Positions 33,816-45,818 of a stretch of DNA of 64,000 nucleotides are shown here, piece by piece. Under the pieces are notes generated by a model, which worked only from the letters and a program-made list of their open reading frames with translations, was not told where the DNA came from and ran no database searches. The position numbers and the translations under genes were made by a program. The DNA is from Batkoa obscura (Eukaryota; Entomophthoromycota; Entomophthoromycetes; Entomophthorales; Batkoaceae): positions 1,798,001-1,862,000 of the forward strand of contig JASVEC010000006.1 of NCBI GenBank assembly GCA_030770535.1. The letters are read 5' to 3'. The stretch's first letter is position 1. Each line of letters begins with the position of its first letter.

Positions 33816-35366
33816 ATGCAGCTACTAGTACTAGTACTATTATTATCAAACCTCATCCTTTACAAGTCAGAAATTTCTGATTATCTAGGAACTAAGTCAA
33901 GATATCGATTCAATGGAAAGGTTAATGAAGCGAAAGCACCAGCTGGTTGTCACCTAAAGCAGGTTCATTTGGTAAGTAATATATAAATATACTATTTATA
34001 GTTATTGATATAATAAAAATAGGTAGCACGCCATGGTAAACTATAGAAAAATTACTTTGAAACTTAAGTTAATAACGAATTAACTTGAAGGTACAAGAAA
34101 CCCAAGTTCATCCGATATAAAGTCTTTTAAAAAACTAGAAACTTTGTTACAAAATAATACATTTTCGCCCCCATACGCCTTTTTAAACCATTGGGTAGGT
34201 TAAGAACTGCTACATACTAAATAACATACTGATACCATACTACATAATAGAAATCTCCATACAACGCCAAAGAGTACTCCCAGTTACATTTGATAGGAAA
34301 ACAAGAGTTGTATGAGCTAGCGAAACGAGATTTGATTAGATATAAGAAGCTATTAAACGCAACCTATAACCCAGTGGATTTTGATTTTTATTCTTCTAGC
34401 GTTAGCAGGTAATTGTGATATAATTTGGCAATGAGAGGCATATATTGATGTATTATTGTAGGACTGTAATATCAGGTAGTTCATATGGTATTTCATTGTT
34501 TGAGGGTAAGGGTGAGTTGACCAAAGCTAAAGTTAGTCCTTTATATGTACAAACTTTACAGCAAGTAAAACTGATTTAAATTATCAATCTAATTATCTAA
34601 TTATCGTTAGGAAACTGATAGTCGATTAGAGATTAAAAAAGGATGTAAGTACTGGGGGAAAGAGATAGAAGATAACCAAATGTTAAAAAAAGAGTTAACA
34701 AAATATGAAATGAAATATTTTCCAAAAATTCAGCAACAGTTAAATGAACAATTGAATCTTTTGTTTACTTTTGAAGAAGTGGTAGTATTGTTTAAATTAT
34801 GTAGTTTTGACTATAGCTTGTTCAATCTTAAAAAACAATTTTGTAGTATATTTAAAGAAAAAGATTTGGTTGTTTTAAGCTATTATTTTGATTTAATGGA
34901 TTATTATAATTATAGTTATGGAAATGAAATTAACATATATTTGGCAGTGGATTTAGTTAAGTTTTTATTAGACCAAGTTCAATTAGATAAAGTCACCACG
35001 CTTTCATTCACCCATAGTGAAACTATTTTATTTTTTATCAGTGCTTTGGTGAGTATCCTTATAATTATATTGTATTTAGTATTCATATTCTCTTAGAGTT
35101 TATTCAAAGATAATATGACCTTAACGTCAGATTTAACTTTAGACCAAATTCAACAACGTCAATTTAAAACAAGTGACATTGCACCCTTTGCAAGTAATAT
35201 TCATATTGAAGTCTACCAATGTAAAGATGATTTTGAGTTAAGATTTTTATTAAATGAAAAGGTAATTCAACTTCCAAACTGTCCCATTTACTGCAATTTA
35301 AATCAATTTAAATTGATCTATGAAAAATTATTATCTCAAAATTATACAAAAATATGTTCAGTATAA
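33816..35366 (+). CDS. Multiple inositol polyphosphate phosphatase-like (histidine acid phosphatase)
   Basis: Seven exons (33816-33971, 34023-34035, 34091-34194, 34251-34408, 34462-34564, 34611-35048, 35097-35366) sum to 413 residues with a signal peptide (MQLLVLVLLLSNLILYKS). The catalytic VARHGTRNPSS (RHGxRxP) is assembled across a 13-nt microexon. Matches to MINPP1 follow: KSPYNAKEYSQLHLIGKQEL, SSSVSRTVISGSSYG, CSFDYSLFNLKKQFCS, the acid/base region SFTHSETILFF (HSE in place of HAE), SDIAPFASNIHIEVYQC and FELRFLLNEKVIQLPNC. The enzyme should remove phosphates from phytate or higher inositol phosphates in the secretory pathway or outside the cell. MINPP1 is ~487 residues, so this is compact. 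No KDEL-type retention signal: it ends KICSV. Confidence 0.87.
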
Positions 35367-35437
35367 AGCTAAAAATAATTTTTTAATAAAACATATTGTT
35401 CACTTTTATTTTGTTGTTATTTTTATTATCTTTACCT

Positions 35438-37390
35438 TTACATCTTATAGTAGCCCGCTGTCTTTACACCTTTATAATAGTCTCCCGTGGCATACATAAA
35501 GATCCATTGATCTCTATCAAAATCATACTTTATAAAATGACAACCTTCTTTTTGCTTTAATACTCCTTCAACGAATTTCAAACAATCGTCATATTTGGCA
35601 TTGCTAAGATTATGAATAAATTTATAATAGCTCCAACTACTTTGCACTGTTACTTTACAAGGTACGTTGATTCCTTTACCGAATTCAGGGTGAACGTGAT
35701 CTGGGTATAATTTAAAATCAAGGCGGTGCACATTAATAAGTTGTAATAATTTAGATTCTAAATCCATTCCATAATACTCAGATAAATCAACAGGCATATA
35801 AAAATCTATATCAATTGTATCACGAATAGTAATCCTTAAATTATTTACACTTTTTAATTCATTTTCGGTCATACGTTGGATATGAGGTGTAATTAAAATA
35901 TCATAATCCTCACTTTGTTCTGGAGTGACTCTAGAATATTTTTGAATTACTTCTTGTTTTACCTCTCTATCTTCATTAAAAAACAATAATTTTGTCATAT
36001 CAAAAGTTGGATCTAAAGATCTAGGATCGACGTACATTCTATCACTTACCATTTTTGTGCCATAGTCTTTAAATGGATCAATATATGTTAAAAATGATCT
36101 CAACGAAGCATCCTTTATATGTGTATCTTTTTCCTTTTCTTTTTCTTCTTCCTTTTCCTTTTCCTTTTGCTTCTCATTGTCTTTGTCTTTGCTTTGAGCT
36201 GTCTCTTTGTCTTTACTTACGTCCACTCGGATGTCTCCAAACGGCACAGATTGATGTTGAGGTGCAGCTTGGTTTAGAGAGCTAGTTTGATTTAAAGAAG
36301 TAGATTGATTTGAAGTAGTGACTGTATTATTAGTAAGTCCAGATCTATAATCTAAATAAATTAATATTGACTTAAATATGAACTAAAGTGTTTTACTTTC
36401 TAATCCAGTATTTGGTCTTTTAAATAGAAATGGCCCTTTTTCAGTATTATAATTACCATCCTGATCTTTTACAGGTAATATTATAACAGGTTTACTACCA
36501 CTAGTAACCAATCGAGCTGGAATTTCTTTACTGTTTTCATCGAAAAGCCCACTGTTTATTACAAATCCGTTAGCATCCTCTTGTCGATTAGGATTTAATA
36601 AGTTAGTAGAATTCAATTGAATTGCACCTTCTCCTCCAGTTAAATGTTGTTTTGCATTGGGATTAAATTGTCCTTGAGATTGTTGTAAATTGGTATTAAA
36701 GCTGGTACTTGGTTGGGTAATAGTTCCGAATCCTGTACCACTCTTTTGAAGATTAAAATTGAATCCTAAAATAATTAGTTCTAAAAAACAAAATCCATAA
36801 TCATTCATACCTTGTGTAGCAATCCCGGTACTCTTAGTATTTAATGTGTTATTTGGAAGTAATGCAGTATTTGGTTGAGATAACGAAGAACCGAAACCTC
36901 CAGCTTGGGTAGTAGCTGTATTTATAGATAATCCACTCTTTTGACCAAAGCTGCCTAAGCTGTTAGCTGTTTGGTTAGTAGTTGAAGTATTCCCGAACAA
37001 ACCAGCCCCTTGCTGAGAAGTAGTTGAAGTATTTCCAAATAAACCACTACTTTGTTGGGTAGTATTCGAGGCGCTTCCAAACAGATTGCTACCCTGTTGT
37101 GCGGTAGCAGAAGTACCTCCAAATAAGCCGCCTCCTTGCTGAGTATTATTTGGAGCACCTCCAAAAAGATTACTACTTTGTTGAGTACTAGTGGAAGCGC
37201 CTCCAAATAAACTACCTCCCTGTTGAGCAGGTGCACCAAAAGCAGAGCCACTATTATTCCCGGTCAATGACAAAGTAGGCTTGTTTTGAGTACTTGGCTG
37301 GCCAAACATATTATTTGTTGTTGCTGGTTTACTCGTGTTTTGAGCTCCAAAGCCAGATGTGTTAAAACCTCCACCTTGATTTTGCATCAT
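35438..37390 (-). CDS. Nup98/Nup100/Nup116-type GLFG nucleoporin without the self-cleavage site
   Basis: Three exons (37390-36811, 36765-36397, 36351-35438) give 620 residues. Residues ~1-230 are FG/GLFG repeats separated by Gln/Ser/Thr spacers (GGSLFGG, SNLFGG, SSGLFGN, AGLFGN). A charged KDKE-rich linker leads to the C-terminal Nup98 domain: ITPHIQRMTENELKSV, LYPDHVHPEFGKGINVPCKV, TVQSSW, CHFIKYDFDRDQWIFMYATG. In Nup98/Nup145 the chain cleaves itself at HF|S just after this W-x-F; here the position reads MYATGDY, so cleavage is not expected, as in Nup100/Nup116. It should sit in the pore centre and form the permeability barrier. The first intron (45 nt) is in frame and open; it is called because its translation breaks the FG pattern. 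Confidence 0.85.
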
Positions 37391-37856
37391 GAATTTTTTG
37401 AAAAAAACATAGAATTGAGGTTTGAATTGTCTTTTTTAGCTTGTTAAAAATTGCAACAGTAGTGCAAAAAGGGAAGTGTTGCGTATTTTGAAGGGACGAA
37501 TTTGGTTGTCTTTTTATTAAGGTTTTAAGTGTAAAATGATCAGTTTAAACTGTAATAAATATTTGACCGTATTATAAGATAAAAAAATATCTCAAAATAA
37601 CAATTTTCTATAACAAATCTCTTTTTTTATACCATATATAATTTTTAATTATTTGCTCTAGTGGTGAGTATAGAAATGGATGGATAAAAAGTTTATTGCC
37701 AAAGAAAGCTCAGTTATGTAAGTATTAACAAGAATTTTACAAGAAAATCATACTACTATACTTGATTTTATTTAAACATTTAAGCAACATATAAGATAAA
37801 ATCAAAAATGTAGTAATATTCTATCAACTTTATTCTTATATAACTTACGACCTCTT
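37391..37856. other. Spacer between RPC37 and nucleoporin genes
   Basis: About 465 bp; nothing recognised apart from the nucleoporin promoter side. Confidence 0.45.
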
Positions 37857-38666
37857 TTATTCGATATCAGCATCACTTTGTTTGCTATCTGGTATACTAT
37901 TATCAGTCTTCATAGCTGAGATAGCGTTTAAATAGTCCATTTTATTCGAATTGAACTCTATAACATTCTCGCTCTGGTTAAAAAGTCTTTGAAATAATTT
38001 ATCACTCTCTTCTGAATCCTTATTAAAATAAAGGATTCTTTTCCAACTCTCTTCATTTCTTTCTCTAAACTGGTCAATCACACTTCTCTTTCTTTCTTCC
38101 CCTAAGTTGTTTTGGTTGATTAATTGCAATTGAACGGCCTTTGCTACTCCAGTTCCCTTGCCATCATTCACTTTTTCATTATGAACTTCCCTCAACTTTT
38201 GCTTCATGTTATCCAAAGCTTTAAAATTAGGTGAAAAAGAAGCTGATTTATCAATTAAAGTAAGATGTAGGCTATTATCTCTAATAGCCCCTACTAAACT
38301 TCGGGCATTGATTGGTGTTAATTTTCCTGATAACGAATGTCGATCATAAAGTTGCCCTTCTGGTTTGGTGATATGATGCATCATATCATCAGTCTCTGCG
38401 GACTTTTCATCTAATCCTACTCCCAACTCTCTTCCCCTTGCAAAATTATAAGTACTAAGGTTGGTGTCAATTTTTAGCTCTAATTCCACTAAACCACTGT
38501 TTGGTTTTATTTTAGTTTCTATTGGAAATAAAGATTGTCCACTCTCTTCATTCATAGTTGGGAATTGAAATAAGCTTAAACACTCATTGAGGTCTGAATT
38601 GATGTAGATATCCATTTCACGTATAATTTCATCTTCGACTTCTTGTTTGATTGTAGTTGGATCCAT
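37857..38666 (-). CDS. RPC37: RNA polymerase III subunit RPC5/Rpc37 (POLR3E)
   Basis: An intronless 269-residue protein. The N-terminal dimerisation module is characteristic: DEIIREMDIYINSDLNECLS, LFQFPTM, then KIKPNSGLVELELKIDTNLS and TYNFARGRELGVG. This forms the TFIIF-like heterodimer with Rpc53 in RNA polymerase III, acting in initiation, termination and reinitiation at tRNA and 5S genes. The middle part (YDRHSLSGKLTPINARSLVG, LHLTLIDKSASFSPNF) matches the family; the C-terminus is polar and acidic. Length is close to yeast Rpc37 (282); animal RPC5 is much longer. Divergent from the THOC3 gene with 194 bp between ATGs. Confidence 0.85.
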   Translation of the reverse strand: MDPTTIKQEVEDEIIREMDIYINSDLNECLSLFQFPTMNEESGQSLFPIETKIKPNSGLVELELKIDTNLSTYNFARGRELGVGLDEKSAETDDMMHHITKPEGQLYDRHSLSGKLTPINARSLVGAIRDNSLHLTLIDKSASFSPNFKALDNMKQKLREVHNEKVNDGKGTGVAKAVQLQLINQNNLGEERKRSVIDQFRERNEESWKRILYFNKDSEESDKLFQRLFNQSENVIEFNSNKMDYLNAISAMKTDNSIPDSKQSDADIE

Positions 38667-38860
38667 TTTGTGTAAATAATTTAAAAAATTAAAAACAGCT
38701 TTAATAAATTTAGTAAAGTAGGGCTAGAGCCAATTAAAACAACTGTCATGGTATCTTCCAATTAAACTATAGCAAATTAGAATGTCATTTTCAGTTTGCA
38801 ATTTCTTAACCTTGACTTTATTTTGTAAGTTTTTTATTGTAGTTAGATTTGAAAAATAAA
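38667..38860. promoter_or_regulatory. Compact bidirectional promoter region RPC37 / THOC3
   Basis: Only 194 bp lie between two divergent start codons, so transcription of both must be driven from this stretch. AT-rich; no distinct box seen. Confidence 0.55.
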
Positions 38861-40597
38861 ATGCTAAACAACACATATACCATACCTGACAATCCATATC
38901 ACAATGCTGATCCCAATAGCTGTAGTAATAATCGAAGCAGAAATACACAAAGTAACGCAAATGGGCATGTAAACAGGATTATAGATATTAATGGGACACA
39001 GCGAAATGGGGTTAATGGAGGTTATATCAATGGTATAACTAATGCTTTGAATCACCAGCATCCCATAAATTTACCACAGAGTATAACTGATACTTATTAT
39101 GTACCAGAATATAACAACAATACGATTTATGGTGATTTTACAAACCAACAAGCCAATACAGAGAATAGTTTAGAAAATCAGGATATTAAAGAAGAAGAAG
39201 AAATGAATGAACCAGGGCCAATAAGCGAAACAGTATTTAATTTAAATAATGATTATATTTATTATGATGAAGCAAACCACTATAGTTATTTAAGGAGTCA
39301 ACAACAGTACAGTTTTAGCTCCAAATTTGATTTTCCAAATTTTGGAACATCAAACAGACAAAGTCTTAATAGACATAGAGATGTGATCGAAAAAGTAGCT
39401 TGGAATTATAATGGTACCTTTTTAGCAACCTATTCTCGTGATAAAACACTTTTGTTATGGGAATCAACTGGCACAGTGATATTATTTTTAATTTTTATTT
39501 ATTCGCTTATTGATTGAATGTATAGTCCGGACTAAGTTACGCTAAAGAGTTAAAAGGATTAAGTCACGGTGTTGAATTAATGGCATGGGATTTGAATAAC
39601 CAACATAGACTCGCCACTTTATCTAATGACAAAACTTTAAGGGTGTGGAATACTCAGAGTAATAAATCTACTATTTTATTTACTATAAATTAACATTGTT
39701 AAGATAGCGAAGTAGTTAAGCTAGTTAAAATTTCATTTGATGGGGTCGACATGGCATGGTGTCCAATTCAAGATATGATTGCAATTGCAGCTAAAGTAAA
39801 GTCACAGTTTCTATAGACTTATAATTCTAACCCGTTTTTTTAGGATGGAACAATTGCATTTATTGATGTTGAAAAGAGTAAAATAGAAAAAGAATTTACA
39901 CATAAATCACATGTAAATATAATTTTGAAGTTTAAAGTTAGGTTTTAATTTTTATATATAGATAACTAGACTTCGATGGAATCATAATGGGGATTTTTTG
40001 TTGATCGCAACTGTTCAAGGTTATATTAGTATTCATTCTTTCCCTAATTTACAATTCGTATATACTCTGCCCGCTGCTAACTCGATAATCACTAGCCTTG
40101 AAATTGATCACTTTGGAAAGTAATAGATTAGGATTAATTAGTGTAATTCTTAGATTGACTTTTACTTTAGACACCTTGCCGTTGGATGTGTAGATGGCAA
40201 TATCTGTATTTGGGATATACAAAATATGATATGTACAAGCTCTTTATTTTATGGCTCGTAAGTGTTTATACCTATCATTAAAAATTATATTAACCTTTGA
40301 TTAGCTATCCAGTTAAGAATTTAAGTTTTAGTCATTGTGGAAAACTACTTGCCTTTGCATGCCAAAACACTGAAATTGCCTTGGTACTCTATTTTATTTT
40401 AACTAATATTTCATTCTAATTAAATACTTTATTTTTAGTATGATATTTCAGCCAGTGATATCATTCATGAAGTTTCTGGATCCCAAGCACCTTATTCATT
40501 AGCATGGCATCCTCGACAGTTTACATTAGCTTATACAAATTCGACAACGGGGGATAATGATTCAAGTAGGTATGCTTTAAATTTGCTTGGTGCTTAA
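38861..40597 (+). CDS. THOC3: THO complex subunit 3 (THOC3/Tex1), WD40 protein
   Basis: Eight exons (38861-39475, 39526-39658, 39704-39795, 39844-39912, 39962-40119, 40171-40257, 40305-40383, 40439-40597) sum to 463 residues. A ~170-residue Asn-rich N-terminal extension precedes WD40 repeats: VIEKVAWNYNGTFLATYSRD, DKTLRVWNTQ, FDGVDMAWCPIQDMIAIAAK, TRLRWNHNGDFLLIATVQGY, GCVDGNICIWDIQ, YPVKNLSFSHCGKLLAFACQ, SLAWHPRQFTLAYTNS. Repeat spacing and the short terminal DSSR-YALNLLG follow THOC3 (which ends DSSREAGTVKLFGL in animals). THO/TREX couples transcription to mRNA export in the nucleus. The exon 1 donor (ACA|GTGATA) is weak. The upstream in-frame TTG at 38849 is not a start. Confidence 0.85.
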
Positions 40598-41949
40598 AAT
40601 TCTGTTTGGTTCTTAAAATTATGTCTTACTTATTATTGATAATAAAAATCACTCATTAATGTATTATGTACGATGTTTCATCAGAGTTTAGATATTTATC
40701 ATTCATCTATATTTAGTGTGATTTTATGTTTTCAATTTGAATAATTATAAAAATAGACAGATAACTCTATCCCTTATAAATGAACGACCTCTATGTAAAA
40801 TGCTTGTCTGAATATTAACATATCACTTGATTATTTTTTATTTCTACTTTTTCCGTGACGCAATAATATTTTTTGCAAAAGCATTTTCAAAAGTTCATAT
40901 TTTTAAAGTAATTCCTTATAGTATATTTGTAAATGCTTTGGTGAAAAGGTTGTAAATATGGAAACCCCTTTGAACTTTAGTAAAAGAAATTACAACTATT
41001 TCATATTATCAGAGCTCGGTTATGCCAATATTCGATATTCATTTGATTATTCACTCAAATATTTAAATTTTTAGTTTTATCTTTAAGCATTTAATTTTTA
41101 GTACTGAAGGCTATAAATAATACTTTAAAGTAAGCATTACCATTTTGGGTGAGTATATTAGGTTGCTCGAAATGCTTCAGTATAAATTCGTACATACTAA
41201 AAAATGGACAGTTGTTAGTTGTAACATCATTATAGGATTTACATTAAATACTTCATTTTCACAGTTAAAAAAATTATTGTTGCAACCAAAAATTGATAGT
41301 TTTTTATGAGTATGAATTTGTACTAGAACATTTCGAACAATCTAATATTTTGAAATGTGAATTTGTTGTATATTCACTCCTCTAGAAATAATGTTACTAA
41401 AATACCAGTATTTGAAGTAAAACAACAAATTGAAAAAATATATTATTACAATGAAACTACTTTGCACTATATTATTTTGATTAAAACGAAATAAATGCAA
41501 TTCGAATTTTATCATAAATTATCTTAAGAAAGTAGGAAAGAGCAAATCTAGTAAAAAATATAACATTTATAGTTGTCGATTATATATACAATATTTATTA
41601 TAACATCAAAAAATAAATAGTTGTTTTTTAAAGAAACGTTCTGAATCACAAACCAATCCATTAAACTTGTGATGACAATCTAAATATCTCATGAATTGTT
41701 GACTATTAGTAATAAAAACTTAAGTTCCATATAATTAATATCATTAATTAATTTATTACTTTATTTAAAAAAGAAATTAAATTCATAAATGCGTGTCGAG
41801 ATTTAGTTTTATACATGATTCCTGGAACATTTGTATTAAGTAAGGTAAAATTATAAAACTTATAACAAACTAAAGAGAACAATATATATGGGATGTGAGT
41901 GATGAATTCTGATTTTATTTTCGGTCTTAATAAATTCATCAACTCTTTT
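40598..41949. other. Spacer containing a mariner-type MITE
   Basis: Holds the 188-bp mariner-like element (41158-41345). A 68-codon minus-strand frame at 41748-41954 is not supported by any feature. Otherwise AT-rich without genes. Confidence 0.5.
41158..41345. mobile_element. Mariner-type MITE, 188 bp with long terminal inverted repeats
   Basis: Starts TTAGGTTGCTCGAAATG and ends with the inverse of TTAGATTGTTCGAAATG. The two ends stay alignable for about 65 bp at roughly three matches in four, so most of the element is inverted repeat. TA flanks both ends (41156-41157, 41346-41347). A TTAGGTTG tip with TA duplication is the mark of mariner elements. No coding capacity. Confidence 0.75.
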
Positions 41950-42735
41950 AGCATAGTAAAGTCTATATATCACATTGTAGCAGTATTAGCTACAAGCATA
42001 GCTTTCACTATTGATTTATCTTTAATCGTTTTTGAAGCCAAAGTTCCCAAAAAAATAAAAATACTCCTTTGATCATTATGACAGCTTCGGTAGAGCACCC
42101 TGACCCAATCTTGATATTAATAAACTCAATCTATACAAAATTCACAAACATGGGCTTATTGAAATCAGGGCGGGTTGTAACCTAAATGGCTTTATTGTTT
42201 CATTTGCTTACTTCTTTGAAATTGCACTAAGCGCTTGTTTGGCCATTGAAAGGCTATCCTTATTTGTAAACCCAAAAATTATAAAGACTTTGTACCTCTA
42301 CTTAGTAATATCTTCCTTAGCATTTATTTCACTGTTAATTATCAATGCAGCCATCAACAAATTTAGAGCTCCACAGGTGAATTCACTTGTATGCTTGATA
42401 CTACCGATTCTGTATTGCCTATCTTCACCTTATTTTATACTATGAATATAAATACTATCAACTTAAGCATCATAATAGGTTGTTACTGTCAAATAACAAA
42501 ACAAGTAAATGCTGCACAATAATCTATCAATCTAAATAATACTGGCAATGAAGCATTCAAAGATGTACCTGAAGTATTTAAGGATGCTGTGGGTAACATA
42601 TATATTACCTTATCGATTTATGGAGTTTTTATACCATGCTCTACCGTTGCCTTTTTAGTAGAAGGTATAATTGTTTATCTCAATCCCATACATAACAAAA
42701 ATTTATCCGTCATTTCGTATTATATTGTATCATAA
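41950..42735 (+). pseudogene. Broken subfamily-1 seven-helix receptor
   Basis: A decayed relative of the 1566 and 3652 genes on the opposite strand. In one frame or another it keeps IAFTIDLSLIVFEAKVPKK, TPLIIMTASVEH, INSIYTKF, AIERLSLFVNPK (the ERL after TM3), ISSLAFISLLI and IYGVFIPCSTVAFLVEG, with matching order and spacing. Frameshifts occur before TM2, between TM2 and TM3 and after TM4 (42445), and the TM7 end is not recognisable. The longest open piece is 68 codons (42239-42445). The start lacks MEVTLL. As a host gene copy on the other strand, it shows the family is dispersed as well as tandem. Confidence 0.78.
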
Positions 42736-43188
42736 TGTTATAAAGTAAAATGAAAAAACTTAAACTAGAAAGCCTTTAATATTTTAATAAGAAAACTTTT
42801 ATTAAAGATGTCTATATTTTGAACTACCTCTGTTAATAATAATATTTCTGTTTTTTAACAAAATTCTATTCGTAGTCTTAACTAGATACCATTATAGAGA
42901 CTTTTTTGTAAAATATTATATTTTAGCTTTATGAGCTAATTATAAAACTCAATGCCCAAAGCCTTGGCAAGATTATGACACTAGAATAGTTATAATCAAT
43001 AGTTAAAATGTGTAAACTTAAATATATTGTTTATAATTTAAGTAACTTTTTATTTAATGATTAAGTTTACTTGATAAATAACAACATGATAATATTATGA
43101 TAACGTTTTAACAAGTTAAAATTAATTATTTCTCAGTATGTCTACTATTATCAATACAAATATTTTAATTACTATTAAGATAAATCAA
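42736..43188. other. Spacer downstream of Aurora-type kinase gene
   Basis: About 450 bp, AT-rich, nothing recognised. Confidence 0.4.
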
Positions 43189-44648
<1,460 letters not shown>

Positions 44649-45201
44649 TATATAACTTTTCCTTTGTAATAAATAAAAATAAATGAGTTTTTGGTGGTAG
44701 AAAATTTTTTATTCCATTTTTTTGCATTTTCTGTTCATTTAAATTAGGATCAATTTTTGATGAGTATAAATTTAGTAAATAAACTTGGTCGAATTCTGTT
44801 TATTGATGAACTTTTCTTATCCATGAACATTTATAAATAACCTTAGGCTAAAAATAAATCTTTGCCCAAAATACGAAGATGATGAGTTATAACTAAACAT
44901 GAGCTTAATTAAAATAATAGATAAAAAACAATATATTAATATGATAAACTTTAAATGATGAAATAGGTAAATTTTACTATGTGTTTTTTAATATGAATTC
45001 TTAAGTATATATTTCATACAGAATTTAAATATAATCATTAATGGTTTACATTTAAATAACAAAAGTTAATGTTACAAAAAAGAAATGAATGAATAAAATC
45101 AAAACAAATAACTTTAAGAAAAAATAGTTTATGAATAAATAAACGATTGCTCAAACTTACCGAGAAATTAAGGAAAAGCTTTATTTATTTTTTCAACCCT
45201 T
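44649..45201. other. Spacer upstream of the Aurora-type kinase gene
   Basis: About 550 bp with no gene; the promoter of the kinase gene and the 3' end of the mitochondrial ribosomal protein gene lie here. Confidence 0.4.
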
Positions 45202-45555
45202 TTAATTACCAAACCTATCTGTTATTTTTGTAAATCCAGTTGAGACCTTTTTATTTTCGATTTCGATTTCATTACAATTTTCGATCTTAACTAACTCTTT
45301 GACTTTAAGGATATGACCTACGCTAACTTCATTTCTAATCTTAAATACTGTTTGATGTAATTTTTTTAATCCAAGTGAAGTGACTGCTTTTCTGGTTTTT
45401 GGTGGTAATCCAATTGGTGATCTCATCAAAGTTACTTTAAAATAACCATTTGGATGTGGGTTCATTAATGGTACTCTTTTACTTATCGTCTTAATTCCAT
45501 TCATTTTTATTATTCTATGATCTAATAAAATTATTACCTTTTTCTTTCCCCACAT
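45202..45555 (-). CDS. MRPL33: Mitochondrial ribosomal protein uL30m (Mrpl33-like)
   Basis: A 117-residue intronless frame. YFKVTLMRSPIGLPPKTRKA followed by LGLKKLHQTVFKIRNEVSVG and KVKELVKIE is the L30 fold of bacterial and mitochondrial large subunits (bacterial form: ITLVRSPIG...LGLRKLNQTV). The ~38 residues before it are basic (MWGKKKV, KTISKRV) and probably act as a mitochondrial presequence. A second Met at 45504 (MNGIKTISKR) is an alternative start. A ~25-residue C-terminal extension ends TGFTKITDRFGN, as in fungal Mrpl33. Placed in the mitochondrial large subunit. The 5' end is the least certain part. Confidence 0.86.
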   Translation of the reverse strand: MWGKKKVIILLDHRIIKMNGIKTISKRVPLMNPHPNGYFKVTLMRSPIGLPPKTRKAVTSLGLKKLHQTVFKIRNEVSVGHILKVKELVKIENCNEIEIENKKVSTGFTKITDRFGN

Positions 45556-45818
45556 TTTTTAAAAGGTCTCATTGTGGCTTGATTGTGTATTATGGGATCT
45601 AATCAATTTTAGTTGTGCTCACTTTAATGTTTTAAAATAAATTACTAATTTGGTAATATATGAAATCATTTTAAAAAAATAGTTTTTAATTGTCACCTAA
45701 CCAAATTAACGCTATTAAAATAAAAATAATATTTTATTACTATTGTTGAAAAAAATCAAAACAATTATAGTTAAAATCATTTTAAATAAAGGTTAATACA
45801 ATTTTTATTTTTATTTCA

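Noticed and set aside
36955-37251. 98-codon Leu-rich minus-strand frame
   Set aside because: Alternate frame of the GLFG repeat exon.
41748-41954. 68-codon minus-strand frame next to the dead receptor
   Set aside because: Antisense to the region leading into the pseudogene; no supporting feature.
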